DNA of 64,000 nt from Pseudomonadota bacterium (GCA_023425645.1 JAFACG010000009.1:62001-126000), one strand, 5' to 3'; counted from the first letter of the stretch, positions 20,348 through 29,848 are shown. Notes: generated by a model from the sequence alone, not told the origin. Numbers and translations are program-made.

Positions 20348-21868
20348 TCAGTTCGCCATGGCTAGGGCCTGGCGGGCGCGGCGCTTCTTGGCCAGCGTCG
20401 AGTACAGCAGGCCCAGGATCAGCAGCGCGCTGGCCAGCATGAAGCCCGCGCTGATGGGCCGCTCGATGAAGACCGCCATGTCCCCGCGCGACAGCAGCAG
20501 GGCGCGGCGGAAGTTTTCCTCCACCATGGGACCCAGCACGAAGCCCAGCAGCAGCGGCGCCGGTTCGAATTCCAGGCGCATGAACAGGTAGCCCACGATG
20601 CCGAAGAACAGCACCATGCCCACGTCGAACAGGTTGTTGTTGGTGCTGTAGACGCCCACGCACACAAAGAACAGCGCGGCCGGGAACAAGTACTTGAAGG
20701 GCACGGTCAGCATGCGTATCCACATGCCGATCAGGGGCAGGTTGAGCAGCAGCAGGATCAGGTTGCCGACCCAGAAGCTGGCGATCAGGCCCCAGAACAT
20801 GTCGGCATGCTCCAGCATCATCTGCGGGCCGGGCTGTATGCCGTGGATGATCAGGGCGCCCAGCATCAGGGCCATGACCGGATCGCCCGGGATGCCCAGG
20901 CTCAGCGTGGGGATGAAGCTGGTCTGCGTGGATGCGCTGGTGGCGGCCTCGGGGGAGGCGATGCCTTCGATGGCGCCGCGCCCGAAGCGCGAGGGTTCCT
21001 TGGCCACCTTCTTTTCCGTGGCGTAGGCGATGAAGGAGGCGATCGTGGGGCCGGTGCCGGGCAGGATGCCGAAAGCCGCGCCGATGGAGGTGCCGCGGAC
21101 CAGCGCGCCGCGCGACTGGCGCAGGTCGCCTTTTTGCGGGCGCAGCGACTTGAGCGTGACCTTGCTGCTCACCACGCTGTTTTCCGGCGTGATCTGGTTG
21201 ATGTTCTTCAGGAAGTCGGCCACGCCGAACAGCCCCATGGCCAGCGCCACGATCTGCAGGCCGTCGCTCAGCTCCATGATGTCGAAGGTAAAGCGCATGA
21301 CGCCGCTGTTGACGTCGGTGCCGATCACGCCCATGAGCAGCCCCAGCACCACCATGGCCACGCCCTTGAGCGCCGAGCCTCGGGCCAGGGTGGCGCCGGC
21401 CAGCAGGCCCAGCGTCATCATGGCGAAGTATTCCGCCGGCCCGAAGAGAAAGGCCACGTCCACCAGGACAGGGGAGAACAGCATCATGGCCAGGATGCCG
21501 ATGGTCGCGCCGAAGAAGGACGAGCACATCAGCATGAACAGGGCCGAGCCCGCCTTGCCGTTGCGCGCCATGGGATTGCCGTCCAGGCAGGCCACGGCGT
21601 GCGAGGCGGTGCCGGGCAGGTTCAGCATGATGGAGGTGATGCCGCCGCCGTATTGCGAGCCATAGTAGATGCCCGCCAGCATGATGAGCGCGGCCGTGGG
21701 CGTCATGGTGTAGGTCAGGGGCAGCAGGATGGAGATCGCGGCCAGCACGCCCATGCCGGGCAGCACGCCGATCAGGTTGCCCATGAACACGCCGAAGATG
21801 GCCCAGATCAGGTTGTCCCATTGCAGGGCCACCTGGAAGCCGTGAAGCAGATTCAGTACGGTGTCCAT
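20348..21868 (-). CDS. tctA: Tripartite tricarboxylate transporter large permease TctA
   Basis: A 506-aa inner-membrane protein of the TctA family, the large permease of Na+-coupled tripartite tricarboxylate transporters. It has about twelve hydrophobic segments and the family blocks IWAIFGVFMGNLIGVLPGMG, YYGSQYGGGITSIMLNLPGT and GTSIGAAFGILPGTGPTIA. AATSASTQTSFIPTLSLGIPG follows in the second half. It lies 3 bp behind tctB. No periplasmic TctC/Bug binding protein is next to it; in Bordetella such proteins are numerous and often encoded elsewhere. The substrate is unknown. Confidence 0.94.
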   Translation of the reverse strand: MDTVLNLLHGFQVALQWDNLIWAIFGVFMGNLIGVLPGMGVLAAISILLPLTYTMTPTAALIMLAGIYYGSQYGGGITSIMLNLPGTASHAVACLDGNPMARNGKAGSALFMLMCSSFFGATIGILAMMLFSPVLVDVAFLFGPAEYFAMMTLGLLAGATLARGSALKGVAMVVLGLLMGVIGTDVNSGVMRFTFDIMELSDGLQIVALAMGLFGVADFLKNINQITPENSVVSSKVTLKSLRPQKGDLRQSRGALVRGTSIGAAFGILPGTGPTIASFIAYATEKKVAKEPSRFGRGAIEGIASPEAATSASTQTSFIPTLSLGIPGDPVMALMLGALIIHGIQPGPQMMLEHADMFWGLIASFWVGNLILLLLNLPLIGMWIRMLTVPFKYLFPAALFFVCVGVYSTNNNLFDVGMVLFFGIVGYLFMRLEFEPAPLLLGFVLGPMVEENFRRALLLSRGDMAVFIERPISAGFMLASALLILGLLYSTLAKKRRARQALAMAN

Positions 21869-21871
21869 GGA

Positions 21872-22327
21872 TCAGCCCCAGCGCAGCAGCGGGAACTGCA
21901 GATTCAGCCCCCAGTAGAAGATCAGCGAGCCAGCGACCGTCATGAAGGCGGCCAGCAGGCCGGCGGTCTTGATGGTGTGCTGGCGGTCGCCCATCGCCGA
22001 GACGAATACCAGGGCGAAAGTCGCCGGGGCCAGGCCGCCCCATTTGCCGAAGAACATGAAGGCCAGGATGCCGGCCGTGATGCAGGCCCAGCCGCGCCAT
22101 TGGGGCGGGGCGACCGGTTCCTCCTCCTGGGCGCCGGCCGACCGGCCGGTCAGGGCGATGGCCAGTCCGAGCAGGGCCAGCAGGATGCCCAGCATCAATG
22201 GGAAATAGCCCGGTCCCATGCGTTGCAGGGTGCCGACGTTGTAGCCGAGCGAGGTGATGGCGGTCGCGGCCCCCAGCACCACCATGGTGCCGCCCGCGAC
22301 CAGATTCTGTCTGCCGTGCAGTTTCAT
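21872..22327 (-). CDS. tctB: Tripartite tricarboxylate transporter small permease TctB
   Basis: A 151-aa membrane protein with four hydrophobic segments, matching the small TctB subunit in size and position. It starts MKLHGRQNLVAGGTMVVLGA; the early GPGYFPLMLGILLALLGL motif is typical. The start at 22327 has GGGAGA seven bases upstream, so the longer frame to 22366 was not used. It forms an operon with tctA and probably assembles with it in the inner membrane. Confidence 0.9.
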   Translation of the reverse strand: MKLHGRQNLVAGGTMVVLGAATAITSLGYNVGTLQRMGPGYFPLMLGILLALLGLAIALTGRSAGAQEEEPVAPPQWRGWACITAGILAFMFFGKWGGLAPATFALVFVSAMGDRQHTIKTAGLLAAFMTVAGSLIFYWGLNLQFPLLRWG

Positions 22328-22474
22328 TATTGTGTCTCCCGTGGACGCACGATTGCGCGACTCCATGGTAGGGACACGGCTGGCCCGGGGGGATTACAAG
22401 CGCCTTACCAAACGGTAATGTGGCGGGCGACAGTCCAGGCTTGAATCATTCAGCCCGCCGGCCGGCGGGCTGTT

Positions 22475-23323
22475 TCAACGCGGGTCGGCCAGGGTGAAGG
22501 TGTCGCAGCTGCGCAATTGGCCGCTGCGATAGCCTTCCTGGAACCAGGCCATGCGCTGCCTGGCGCTGCCATGCGTGAATGAGTCGGGCACCACATAGCC
22601 CTGGGCTTGTTTCTGTAAGGTGTCGTCGCCCACGGCCTGCGCGGCGGCCATGGCTTCCTGGATGTCGCCCGGTTCCAGTATCTGGCGCTGCGCGTCGGCA
22701 TGGTGCGCCCAGATGCCGGCGTAGCAGTCGGCCTGCAGCTCCAGGCGCACGGAAGCCTGGTTGGCGCGCGTCTGGGATCCGCTGCGGCGGGCCTGCTCCA
22801 CGGCGCGCATGGCGCCCAGCTGGTTCTGGACGTGGTGGCCTACTTCGTGGGCGATGACGTAGGCGGGGGCGAAGTCCCCCTTGACGCCCATGCCGCGCTC
22901 CATTTCATCGAAAAAGCCCAGGTCTATGTAGAGCTTTTCGTCCCCGGGACAGTAGAAGGGGCCCATGGCCGACTGTCCGGTGCCGCAGGCGGTGGGGGTG
23001 GCGCCGCGATACAGCACCAGGACGGGGTCGCGGTACTGGCCGTTGGTCTGCTGGCGGAAGATGTCGCGCCAGACGTCTTCGGTTTCGCCCAGCACTTTGG
23101 CGATGTACTGGCCCTGCGCATCGTTGGCGGGCACGGACTGCGCCGGCGGCTGGGTGACGGGGCCTTCGGCCAGGTTCAGCACCATGTTCGGGTCTATGCC
23201 AAAGTACATGGCGACCAGTGCCAGCACGACGGTGCCCAGGCCTATCTTGCCGCGCCCGATGCGCGGGCCGGCCGAGCGGCGGTCCTCGACGTTCTGGCTG
23301 GAGCGGGATCGATCCAGGCGCAT
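22475..23323 (-). CDS. ypfJ: YpfJ family neutral zinc metallopeptidase, membrane anchored
   Basis: A 282-aa protein of the YpfJ/KPN_02809 family (predicted neutral zinc metallopeptidases). One transmembrane segment (GLGTVVLALVAMYFGID) anchors the N-terminus. The zinc site is HEVGHHVQ, followed by ELQADCYAGIWAHHA with the likely third ligand, and the block FYCPGDEKLYIDLGFFDEM is conserved. The start at 23323 (MRLDRSRSSQNVEDRRS) has AAGGAGAA upstream; the open frame continues to 23557 but lacks family similarity there. The biological substrate is unknown. Confidence 0.9.
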   Translation of the reverse strand: MRLDRSRSSQNVEDRRSAGPRIGRGKIGLGTVVLALVAMYFGIDPNMVLNLAEGPVTQPPAQSVPANDAQGQYIAKVLGETEDVWRDIFRQQTNGQYRDPVLVLYRGATPTACGTGQSAMGPFYCPGDEKLYIDLGFFDEMERGMGVKGDFAPAYVIAHEVGHHVQNQLGAMRAVEQARRSGSQTRANQASVRLELQADCYAGIWAHHADAQRQILEPGDIQEAMAAAQAVGDDTLQKQAQGYVVPDSFTHGSARQRMAWFQEGYRSGQLRSCDTFTLADPR

Positions 23324-23576
23324 CACGTTCTCCTTGCTCTGAAAAGCGTCAATGTACTCCGAATCGGCGCTTGCCGGTGCGCTCGACGGGCGGCCGCTGC
23401 GGCTCCATTGGCTGGACGTTTGCTGACCTGGAAATATAAGTGCTTGATGCCAAAATGGAAATCGGGTTTTTCCAGAGGCTGTTCCCATTTTTGTCCACCG
23501 GGATTGTGGATAAGCCGGCTGCGCTGCGGGCCGGTGTATGCTGTCCGGATTGAGCATGGCAGGCAGGAGGTGGTGA

Positions 23577-25223
23577 ATGCTGGCTGGTACTTTGTTGGCC
23601 TTGCGCGATCATGCGCGGGTGCGCGCCATCGGCGCGGTCGTGGCGCGGTACGGCATCGAGGACGTGATGCAGCGCCTGGGCTTGGCCGAACTGTGGCCGG
23701 GGACCTCGAGCAAGGCTCAGGCCGGCTTGCGCGAACAGGCGGCGCCCGTGCGCCTGCGCCGCGCCCTGGAGGAACTGGGACCCACCTTCATCAAGCTGGG
23801 CCAGATCCTGGCCACGCGCAACGACTTGCTGCCCCAGGAATGGACGCAGGAGCTGGAAAAGCTGCAAGGGCAGGCCGCGCCCGTGCCCTGGTTCGTCATG
23901 AAGCCCGAGCTGGAGCAGGCGCTGGGCCAGAGCCTGGAGCAGGCCTTCGTCTGGTTCGATACCGATGTGCTGGCCGCGGCGTCCATGGCCCAGGTCTACC
24001 GCGCCCGCCTGCACGATGGCGCGCAGGTCGTGGTCAAGGTGCAGCGTCCCGGCCTGAAGCCCTTGATGCAAGCCGATCTGCGGCTGCTCTCGCAGATCGC
24101 GCGCCTGGTCCAGCAACAAGGCCTGCTGCCGGAGTACCGGCCGCACGATATCGTGCGCGCCCTGGCGCAGGCCATTGCCGACGAGCTGGATTTCACGCGC
24201 GAGGCGGCCAACGGCATGGCCGTGCGGAAGAACCTGCGCGAGCTCGACTACCTTGTCGTGCCGCGCGTGCACGAGGCCTGGACCAGCCCTGCCGTGGTGG
24301 TGCAGGACTACGTGCAGGGCGCTTCGCCCGTCAATGCGGCGGCCCTGGACGCGATCGAGGCGGACCGGGGGCAGCTGGCCCGCCGGGGCGCCTTGGCTTT
24401 CCTGCACATGGTGCTGGAGGACGGCCTGTTCCACGCCGACCCCCATCCGGGCAATATGCTGGCCCTGCCCGGCAATCGGGTGGCCTTCATCGACTTCGGG
24501 CTGGTGGGCCGGCTGACCGCGCGGCGGCGCCAGCAGCTGCTGATCCTGCTGCGGGCCATCGTTGACGGACAGGCTGAGGGGGTGGCCACGACTTTGCTGG
24601 ACTGGTCGGGCGCCGATGATTTCGACTGGGCCCGTCTGGAGGAGAGCGCCCAGCGCTACGTCACCAGACAAGGCAGCGGCCTGCTGTCGATATCGGCCGC
24701 GCTGCTGGACTTCATGGCGCTGGCGCGCGAGAACCGGCTGATGCTCCCTCCGGACCTGGCGCTGCTGTTCAAGGCCTTCATCACGGCCGACGGCGTGCTC
24801 AAACGACTGGACCCGCAGTTCGACGTGATCGCCGTGGCCCAGCCCATGATCGCCGACCTGATGCGCCGGCACTATTCGCCGCGGCGCCTGTATGCGGACC
24901 TGCAGCGCAGCCTGCTGGAATCGCGCCAGATCGCCATGGACGCCCCTCAGTTGCTGCGCCTGCTGATGCACCGGGTGCGGCAGGGCAAGGTGCAGGCGCG
25001 CATCGAAATCCAAGGCATGCAGCGCCTGGGCGCTTCGCTGCAGAAAGCCGCCACGCGCCTGGCCATTGCCATCGTCACGGCGGCCTTCGTCCTCGTGCTG
25101 GGGCCGGCCCTGCTGACGCGGGGGCCGGCCTGGCTGGGCTTGACTATATTCGGGTGGACGGGGCTTCTGGCGGCGCTCGTGGGGCTGGTGCTGGTCCTGT
25201 GGGGATTCTGGCGCCGGCGGTAA
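23577..25223 (+). CDS. UbiB/ABC1 (AarF) family atypical kinase
   Basis: A 548-aa protein of the UbiB/COQ8 family of atypical kinase/ATPases linked to ubiquinone synthesis and lipid binding. The family KxGQ motif is in FIKLGQILATRNDLLP, the Ala-rich nucleotide loop is LAAASMAQVYRA, and the catalytic and metal motifs are FHADPHPGNML and VAFIDFGLVG. Two hydrophobic helices end the protein. Most proteobacteria have a separate ubiB in the ubiE-ubiJ-ubiB cluster; this isolated gene is probably a paralogue, so I give no symbol. It is divergent from ypfJ, and the shared 253-bp gap holds a single DnaA-like box. Confidence 0.88.
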   Translation: MLAGTLLALRDHARVRAIGAVVARYGIEDVMQRLGLAELWPGTSSKAQAGLREQAAPVRLRRALEELGPTFIKLGQILATRNDLLPQEWTQELEKLQGQAAPVPWFVMKPELEQALGQSLEQAFVWFDTDVLAAASMAQVYRARLHDGAQVVVKVQRPGLKPLMQADLRLLSQIARLVQQQGLLPEYRPHDIVRALAQAIADELDFTREAANGMAVRKNLRELDYLVVPRVHEAWTSPAVVVQDYVQGASPVNAAALDAIEADRGQLARRGALAFLHMVLEDGLFHADPHPGNMLALPGNRVAFIDFGLVGRLTARRRQQLLILLRAIVDGQAEGVATTLLDWSGADDFDWARLEESAQRYVTRQGSGLLSISAALLDFMALARENRLMLPPDLALLFKAFITADGVLKRLDPQFDVIAVAQPMIADLMRRHYSPRRLYADLQRSLLESRQIAMDAPQLLRLLMHRVRQGKVQARIEIQGMQRLGASLQKAATRLAIAIVTAAFVLVLGPALLTRGPAWLGLTIFGWTGLLAALVGLVLVLWGFWRRR

Positions 25224-25290
25224 TGTTGCATTTGCCTTGGGCGTCGTTTCGAACGAAGATGCGAGCTTTTCAAGCAAAGGAAGGAGAGCC

Positions 25291-26004
25291 ATGCAGGGCA
25301 AGTGGCGCTGTTTGATCGTCGAGGACGATGCCGAGACCGCGCGTTACATTGCGGACGGGCTGGGACAGCAGGGGCATGCGACGGTGATCTGCCGCGACGG
25401 CGTGGAAGCGTTGCCGCGCTCCATGGAGCAGGATTGGGACTTGATCATCCTGGACCGCATGCTGCCCAACCAGGTCGACGGCCTGTCCATCCTGTCCACG
25501 TTGCGCGGCCTGGGCAAGGAGACGCCGGTGCTGGTGCTGAGCGCGCTCAACGCGCTGGACGAGCGGGTGCGCGGCCTGAAAGCCGGCGGGGACGACTACC
25601 TGACCAAGCCTTTCGCCTTCTCCGAGCTGTATGCGCGGCTGGAAGCGCTGGCGCGTCGCAGCCGGCGCGGCGACCAGCCTGTGCTGCAGATCCTGGACCT
25701 GACGGCCGACCTGGGCTCGGGACGCGTGACCCGCGCCGGTCAAGCCGTCGCCTTGCAGCCCAGGGAATTCCGCTTGCTGGCCTATCTGATGCAGAACGAA
25801 GGCCAGGTCGTCACCCGCACCATGCTGCTGGAGGCGGTGTGGGATTACCGCTTCGATCCCCAGACCAACCTGATCGACGTGCAGATCAGCCGCCTGCGCC
25901 GCAAGCTCGATGCGGCCGGCGGCGCGCCCTTGATCCACACCTTGCGAGGCGTGGGCTACACCATGAGCGCCACCGCTCCCGACCCCTTGGCGGACGTGCC
26001 GTGA
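25291..26004 (+). CDS. OmpR/PhoB family response regulator
   Basis: A 237-aa two-component regulator. The receiver domain has the acidic pair near residues 11-13 (IVEDDAE), the phosphorylated aspartate D55 in LIILDRMLP, and the lysine in YLTKPFAF. The C-terminal winged helix begins near ALQPREFRLLAYLM and ends RLRRKLDA...HTLRGVGYTM. AAGGAGAGCC precedes ATG 25291. Its TGA overlaps the GTG of the next kinase gene, so the two are coupled and certainly partners. Target genes are not evident; no metal or phosphate genes are adjacent. Confidence 0.95.
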   Translation: MQGKWRCLIVEDDAETARYIADGLGQQGHATVICRDGVEALPRSMEQDWDLIILDRMLPNQVDGLSILSTLRGLGKETPVLVLSALNALDERVRGLKAGGDDYLTKPFAFSELYARLEALARRSRRGDQPVLQILDLTADLGSGRVTRAGQAVALQPREFRLLAYLMQNEGQVVTRTMLLEAVWDYRFDPQTNLIDVQISRLRRKLDAAGGAPLIHTLRGVGYTMSATAPDPLADVP

Positions 26005-27377
26005 GGACCGGCCGCCTGCCGGCATGGTGGCGTTCGATCTCGTTTCGCCTGACCCTGAACTACGGAGCCCTGGCCACGCTCACGACGCTGACTCTGCTGG
26101 CTTTCATCTACATACAGGTCATCAGCGTCCTGCACACCCAGTTCTTCCGCCATGTGTCCGTGACGGCGCAGCGCCTGCTGCTGGAGTATGAGGACGGCGG
26201 GCGGCCGGGCCTGGTCCGCGCCCTGGAGCTGGCCTTGTCGGATCGCGTGGATTCGGAACGTGAAATCTATCTGCTGCTCGATGAGAACGGCCACAAGATC
26301 GTGGGCAATCTGGACGAGCTCGAACCGGCCTTGCTGCGGCGCACGGACATGTCCGAGGTGGCCGTGCACCGCGAAGGCGTGCTGACGCAGGGGCGGCTGC
26401 GCGTGCAGGGACTGGACGACGGTTCGGTCCTGGTGGTTGGGTACGATCTGCAGGAGCTCAACGAGATCAAGTCGCTGATCGGGCAGGCCAGCCTGGTGGC
26501 CGTGCTGGTGGCCGGCTTGCTGATTGCGGCGGGCACCTACATTTTCTACTCCGAACTGGGCTACCGGGTGGCCGGCATCCGCCGGATCACCCAGGAGATC
26601 CGGGCCGGCCGCTTGCGCGAGCGGGTCCCGCTGCTGGGGCATACCGACGAGTTTTCCCAGTTGGCGCAGGACATCAATTCCATGCTGGACCAGATCGAGG
26701 ATCTGATGCAGGGCGTGCGCCATGTATCGGACACCATCGCCCACAATCTGCGTACTCCCTTGACCCGCCTGCGCGGCCGCCTGCAGGCGGCGCAACAGCC
26801 AGGCGCCGGCGTGGCGGAAATGCGCGCCGCCCAGCAGGCTGCGCTGGCCGAAATCGACCTGCTCAACCAGTTGTTCGGCAAGATGCTCCAGATCGCCGAG
26901 ATCGAGGCCGGCATGCAGCGCCAGCGCTTCCTTTCCTGCGACTTGAGGGAAATTTGCCGGGATGTGCTGGATATGTACGATGCGCTGGCCGAAGAGTGCG
27001 CCGTGTCAGTCTCCTGCACGCTGGGGGCCACGCCCCGGCTGATGGGCGATGCCGATCTGCTGGCCAGCGCGGTGGCCAATCTGCTGGACAATGCCATCAA
27101 GTACGCGGACTCCAGGGTGTGGATCAGTACCGGCACTGACGGCCGCGGCTGGGTCCGGATGACTCTGCAGGACGACGGGCCGGGGGTGGCGCCCGAGAGC
27201 CTGCCCTTGCTCGGACGCCATTTCTTCCGCGCCGACGAGCGATATTCCGGGCACGGCCTGGGGCTGAGCAGCGTGCTGGCCACCATACGGCTGCATGGCG
27301 GCGAGATTCTCTGGGAAAATGCGCAGCCAGGGTTGCGCGTCCATGTGTTTTTTCCTGCCGCCTCGTCGCAGCCCTAG
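26001..27377 (+). CDS. Sensor histidine kinase, partner of the upstream regulator
   Basis: A 458-aa inner-membrane sensor kinase starting at GTG 26001, which overlaps the regulator stop. Two transmembrane helices (about residues 14-38 and 160-182) frame a periplasmic domain of about 120 residues. A HAMP segment follows (YRVAGIRRITQEIRAGRLRE), then the phosphoacceptor H248 in DTIAHNLRTPLTRLRG, the N box LLDNAIKYA, and G boxes DDGPGVAP and GHGLGLSSV. The layout resembles QseC/PmrB-like kinases. The signal sensed is unknown. The antisense frame over the whole region is a shadow. Confidence 0.94.
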   Translation: MRTGRLPAWWRSISFRLTLNYGALATLTTLTLLAFIYIQVISVLHTQFFRHVSVTAQRLLLEYEDGGRPGLVRALELALSDRVDSEREIYLLLDENGHKIVGNLDELEPALLRRTDMSEVAVHREGVLTQGRLRVQGLDDGSVLVVGYDLQELNEIKSLIGQASLVAVLVAGLLIAAGTYIFYSELGYRVAGIRRITQEIRAGRLRERVPLLGHTDEFSQLAQDINSMLDQIEDLMQGVRHVSDTIAHNLRTPLTRLRGRLQAAQQPGAGVAEMRAAQQAALAEIDLLNQLFGKMLQIAEIEAGMQRQRFLSCDLREICRDVLDMYDALAEECAVSVSCTLGATPRLMGDADLLASAVANLLDNAIKYADSRVWISTGTDGRGWVRMTLQDDGPGVAPESLPLLGRHFFRADERYSGHGLGLSSVLATIRLHGGEILWENAQPGLRVHVFFPAASSQP

Positions 27378-27522
27378 AAGGGGGAGGGGGCTGCATCCAA
27401 ATAAATGCGCCCGGCGATCTGCAAGATGCCTGATCCCAGGCCGTCCGGCCTGGGACGGATAGTCGCCGTCCACTTTAAAAGACAGTCAGCAGGAATGCGG
27501 CTCAGCCAAAACAATCCCCGCG

Positions 27523-27557
27523 TTATCCCCAGGTTTGTGCACAGTTTCTGGGGATAA
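27523..27557. promoter_or_regulatory. Perfect 10-bp inverted repeat after the kinase gene
   Basis: TTATCCCCAG (27523-27532) and CTGGGGATAA (27548-27557) are perfect complements with a 15-base spacer containing GTGCAC. It sits between the kinase and the converging cytochrome b gene. There is no T-run, so it is not a standard terminator. It looks like a protein-binding site, slightly like a degenerate pair of DnaA boxes. Confidence 0.45.
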
Positions 27558-27564
27558 GTCGGGT

Positions 27565-28263
27565 CTACATGAAGTCGTCCATTCCGCCGGCGGGCGCCAG
27601 TCCGGTCAGGGCGTAGATGCCCCATCCGATGAGAATGGCCAGCACAAGGGCGATCAGCCGCGTCTTCCAGGTATCGGTGCTGGCGGGCAGGACGGATTCG
27701 GCCGGAACCTGGGCGTCGCCGCTGATCATGGCGCTGGTCAATTTCTGACCTCCCAGGACGCGGTACAGGAAGATGGCCAGCACGTGCATGGCGATGAGCG
27801 CCAGCATGATCCATTCATTGGCCTTGTGCAGGCCGGTCAGGGTCTTGGACCAGTCGCTGCTCAGGTAGGCCAGCGGCCCGGCCGTGAAGATGTCATCGTT
27901 GGCGAACAGGCCCGAGACGGCCTGGAAACCGAAGACGATCAGCATGGCCCAGACCGACCAGGCGCCGATGGGGTTGTGACCGGGGTAGACGGCGGGCCTT
28001 TCGCGCAGATAGTTCAGGCTGCGGGCCGGATTGGGCAGGAAGCGCGCAAAGCGCGAATAGTAGCCGCCGATCAGACCCCAGACAAGACGGAACGCCAGCA
28101 AGCCCAGAGCAAACAGGCCAAAGCGCACATGCCAGTCCATCCACAGGCCGCCTGCCTTGACCGTGACAAAGCTGCCGACGACGCTCAGCACCAGAAGCCA
28201 GTGAAACAAACGGGTGGGCAGGTCCCAGACGCGCAGGCGGCGGGAAGCATGAGCAGAGGTCAT
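27565..28263 (-). CDS. Cytochrome b561-type membrane protein (Ni/Fe-hydrogenase b-type family)
   Basis: A 232-aa inner-membrane cytochrome b with four core hydrophobic helices. It starts RVWDLPTRLFHWLLVLSVVG, in which the conserved His ligates haem; further His residues occur in WMDWHVRFGLFALGLLAFR, TGLHKANEWIML and AMHVLAIFLYR. This pattern marks the family of b-type cytochromes that pass electrons between soluble partners and quinone. No soluble cytochrome partner is adjacent, so the electron donor is unknown. Confidence 0.88.
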   Translation of the reverse strand: MTSAHASRRLRVWDLPTRLFHWLLVLSVVGSFVTVKAGGLWMDWHVRFGLFALGLLAFRLVWGLIGGYYSRFARFLPNPARSLNYLRERPAVYPGHNPIGAWSVWAMLIVFGFQAVSGLFANDDIFTAGPLAYLSSDWSKTLTGLHKANEWIMLALIAMHVLAIFLYRVLGGQKLTSAMISGDAQVPAESVLPASTDTWKTRLIALVLAILIGWGIYALTGLAPAGGMDDFM

Positions 28264-28342
28264 GATGGAATCCGGGGGTGAAATAGAACAATCGATTATA
28301 AGCCTTGTCCTATTGGCCAGCCCCGGCGGGGCGAAGTTCCGC

Positions 28343-28855
28343 TCAGCGCATGGCCTGGCGGCGCTTGCGCAGGCTGACTTTGCGTCCGTCGTAGCGGTAT
28401 TCGTCGATCTTGTTGGGGTCTTCCCGGTTGGGTGTTTCCATGATCAGCGTCTGGCCCTGGTGGCGCACGCGTATCTGGGCGCTGCAGGAGCCGAAGGCCG
28501 GCGACAGCGTGTAGCCGCTGGCGGCCACGGTGATCCAGTGGTAGCTGATGGGACAACTGCCCAAGCCCGTGTCGACGGAGATCAGCGCCGTCTGGCCTTT
28601 TTGCTGTTTGAAGGCGTAGGGAATATTGATCATGCCCTTGAGTTCAGGAGCGATGACAGTGGCGCCCAGCAGCAACTGGGCTTCGTAGACGTATTCGCTC
28701 TGGCTGACCTGCAGCTTGCCATAGGGGGTTTCCAGACTGAGCTGGGACGGAGGCTGCGGCCAGGCCAGCGGGGCGGCGCCGCTCGAGGACAGGGGGTGGA
28801 GCAGGATGGCAAGCCCGGATGCCAGGCCGCATAGACAAGCTTTGGAAAGACGCAT
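28343..28855 (-). CDS. Conserved-looking exported protein of unknown function
   Basis: A 170-aa protein with a signal peptide (MRLSKACLCGLASGLAILLH) ending near SSGA. The mature part is beta-strand-like with aromatic residues (LQVSQSEYVYEAQLLLGATVI), two Cys in the GLGSCPISYHWITVA and FGSCSAQIRV region that could form a disulfide, and a basic end (GRKVSLRKRRQAMR). I recognise no domain. Codon use matches the genome. It lies just upstream of the cytochrome b gene on the same strand, about 80 bp apart. Confidence 0.7.
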   Translation of the reverse strand: MRLSKACLCGLASGLAILLHPLSSSGAAPLAWPQPPSQLSLETPYGKLQVSQSEYVYEAQLLLGATVIAPELKGMINIPYAFKQQKGQTALISVDTGLGSCPISYHWITVAASGYTLSPAFGSCSAQIRVRHQGQTLIMETPNREDPNKIDEYRYDGRKVSLRKRRQAMR

Positions 28856-29176
28856 GGCGAATCAAGTCTGAAAGGAGCAGAACTGGGCTGAGTGAGTACC
28901 GCGCAGAATTTCCTCTGTTTGTAAATTCTATGACATTTTATGTTGCTTGTCAGTTATGTTGATATCGAGTGTAAATTAAGTTACGTATGCCATTATTGCA
29001 TAACACGATGCAATAATGGAGAGCATGTGAGTGGAAATGGCGGCGATATATCCACTTGGCCGAGGGCTTATGCATGTGGGTAAGAATGAGGCAGGGCTGT
29101 TTTGCGCTATGATTGACAGGTTGGCTCCCGCCGGGGGCAAGCCGCATTTTTTCGTTGCAGCCGAGACTCTTCATTT
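28856..29176. promoter_or_regulatory. AT-rich divergent intergenic region with a perfect 12-bp dyad
   Basis: This 321-bp AT-rich gap separates the exported protein gene from ribA. CCATTATTGCAT (28990-29001) and ATGCAATAATGG (29008-29019) are perfect 12-bp complements with the 6-bp spacer AACACG. The dyad is AT-rich, has no T-run, and looks like an operator about 160 bp upstream of ribA. No FMN riboswitch pattern was seen. Confidence 0.65.
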
Positions 29177-29848
29177 ATGCAATCCACGCCGGATTCCTCA
29201 CTGGCGCCTGAAGCGGGAACGCCAAGCCCCGCAAGCGAGGCTGGCCAGGCTCCACTGCTGGACTACATCAGCGCCAGCCAGCTTCCCACCCCATGGGCGG
29301 TCTTCAAGATCCACGTCTTCGTCGAGCGCAGCACCCAGAAGGAGCACGTGCTCCTGACCCTGGGCAATGTCGCGGGCGGCGAGCCCGTCCTGGCGCGCGT
29401 GCACTCCGAATGCCTGACGGGCGACGCTTTGTTCAGCCTGCGCTGCGATTGCGGCCCCCAGCTGCAACTGGCGCTGGAGCGCATCGCCAAGCAGGGGCGG
29501 GGAGCCCTGATGTATCTGCGCCAGGAAGGACGCGGGATAGGCCTGGTCAACAAGATCCGCGCCTATCAGCTCCAGGACCAGGGAGCCGATACGGTCGAGG
29601 CCAACGAACGGCTGGGCTTTCCCGCCGACATGCGCCGTTACGACATCTGCAAAAGCATGCTGGATCACGTGGGCATACGCCAGATCCGCCTCATGACCAA
29701 CAATCCCCGCAAGGTCAAGACCTTGCAGGACATAGGCATTGACGTCGTGGAGCGCGTTCCGCACCAGATCGAAGGCAATCCCTATAACAAGAATTATCTG
29801 AACACCAAGCGCCTGCGCCTGGGACATTGGCTGGATACGGACCAGTAG
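29177..29848 (+). CDS. ribA: GTP cyclohydrolase II RibA
   Basis: Opens the imidazole ring of GTP, the first step of riboflavin synthesis. The 223-aa protein has the zinc-binding cysteines in [21 protein letters not shown] and the catalytic and GTP-binding blocks [17 protein letters not shown] and [11 protein letters not shown]. Length is that of a stand-alone RibA rather than a RibBA fusion. The first ~30 residues are a non-conserved extension ([18 protein letters not shown]). There is no strong Shine-Dalgarno before ATG 29177. A terminator follows. Confidence 0.95.
   Translation: MQSTPDSSLAPEAGTPSPASEAGQAPLLDYISASQLPTPWAVFKIHVFVERSTQKEHVLLTLGNVAGGEPVLARVHSECLTGDALFSLRCDCGPQLQLALERIAKQGRGALMYLRQEGRGIGLVNKIRAYQLQDQGADTVEANERLGFPADMRRYDICKSMLDHVGIRQIRLMTNNPRKVKTLQDIGIDVVERVPHQIEGNPYNKNYLNTKRLRLGHWLDTDQ

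Noticed and set aside
23505..23513. Perfect DnaA box (TTATCCACA on the - strand) as part of a replication origin
   Set aside because: Only a single box is present, with no AT-rich unwinding region, no box cluster and no dnaA, dnaN or rep gene nearby.
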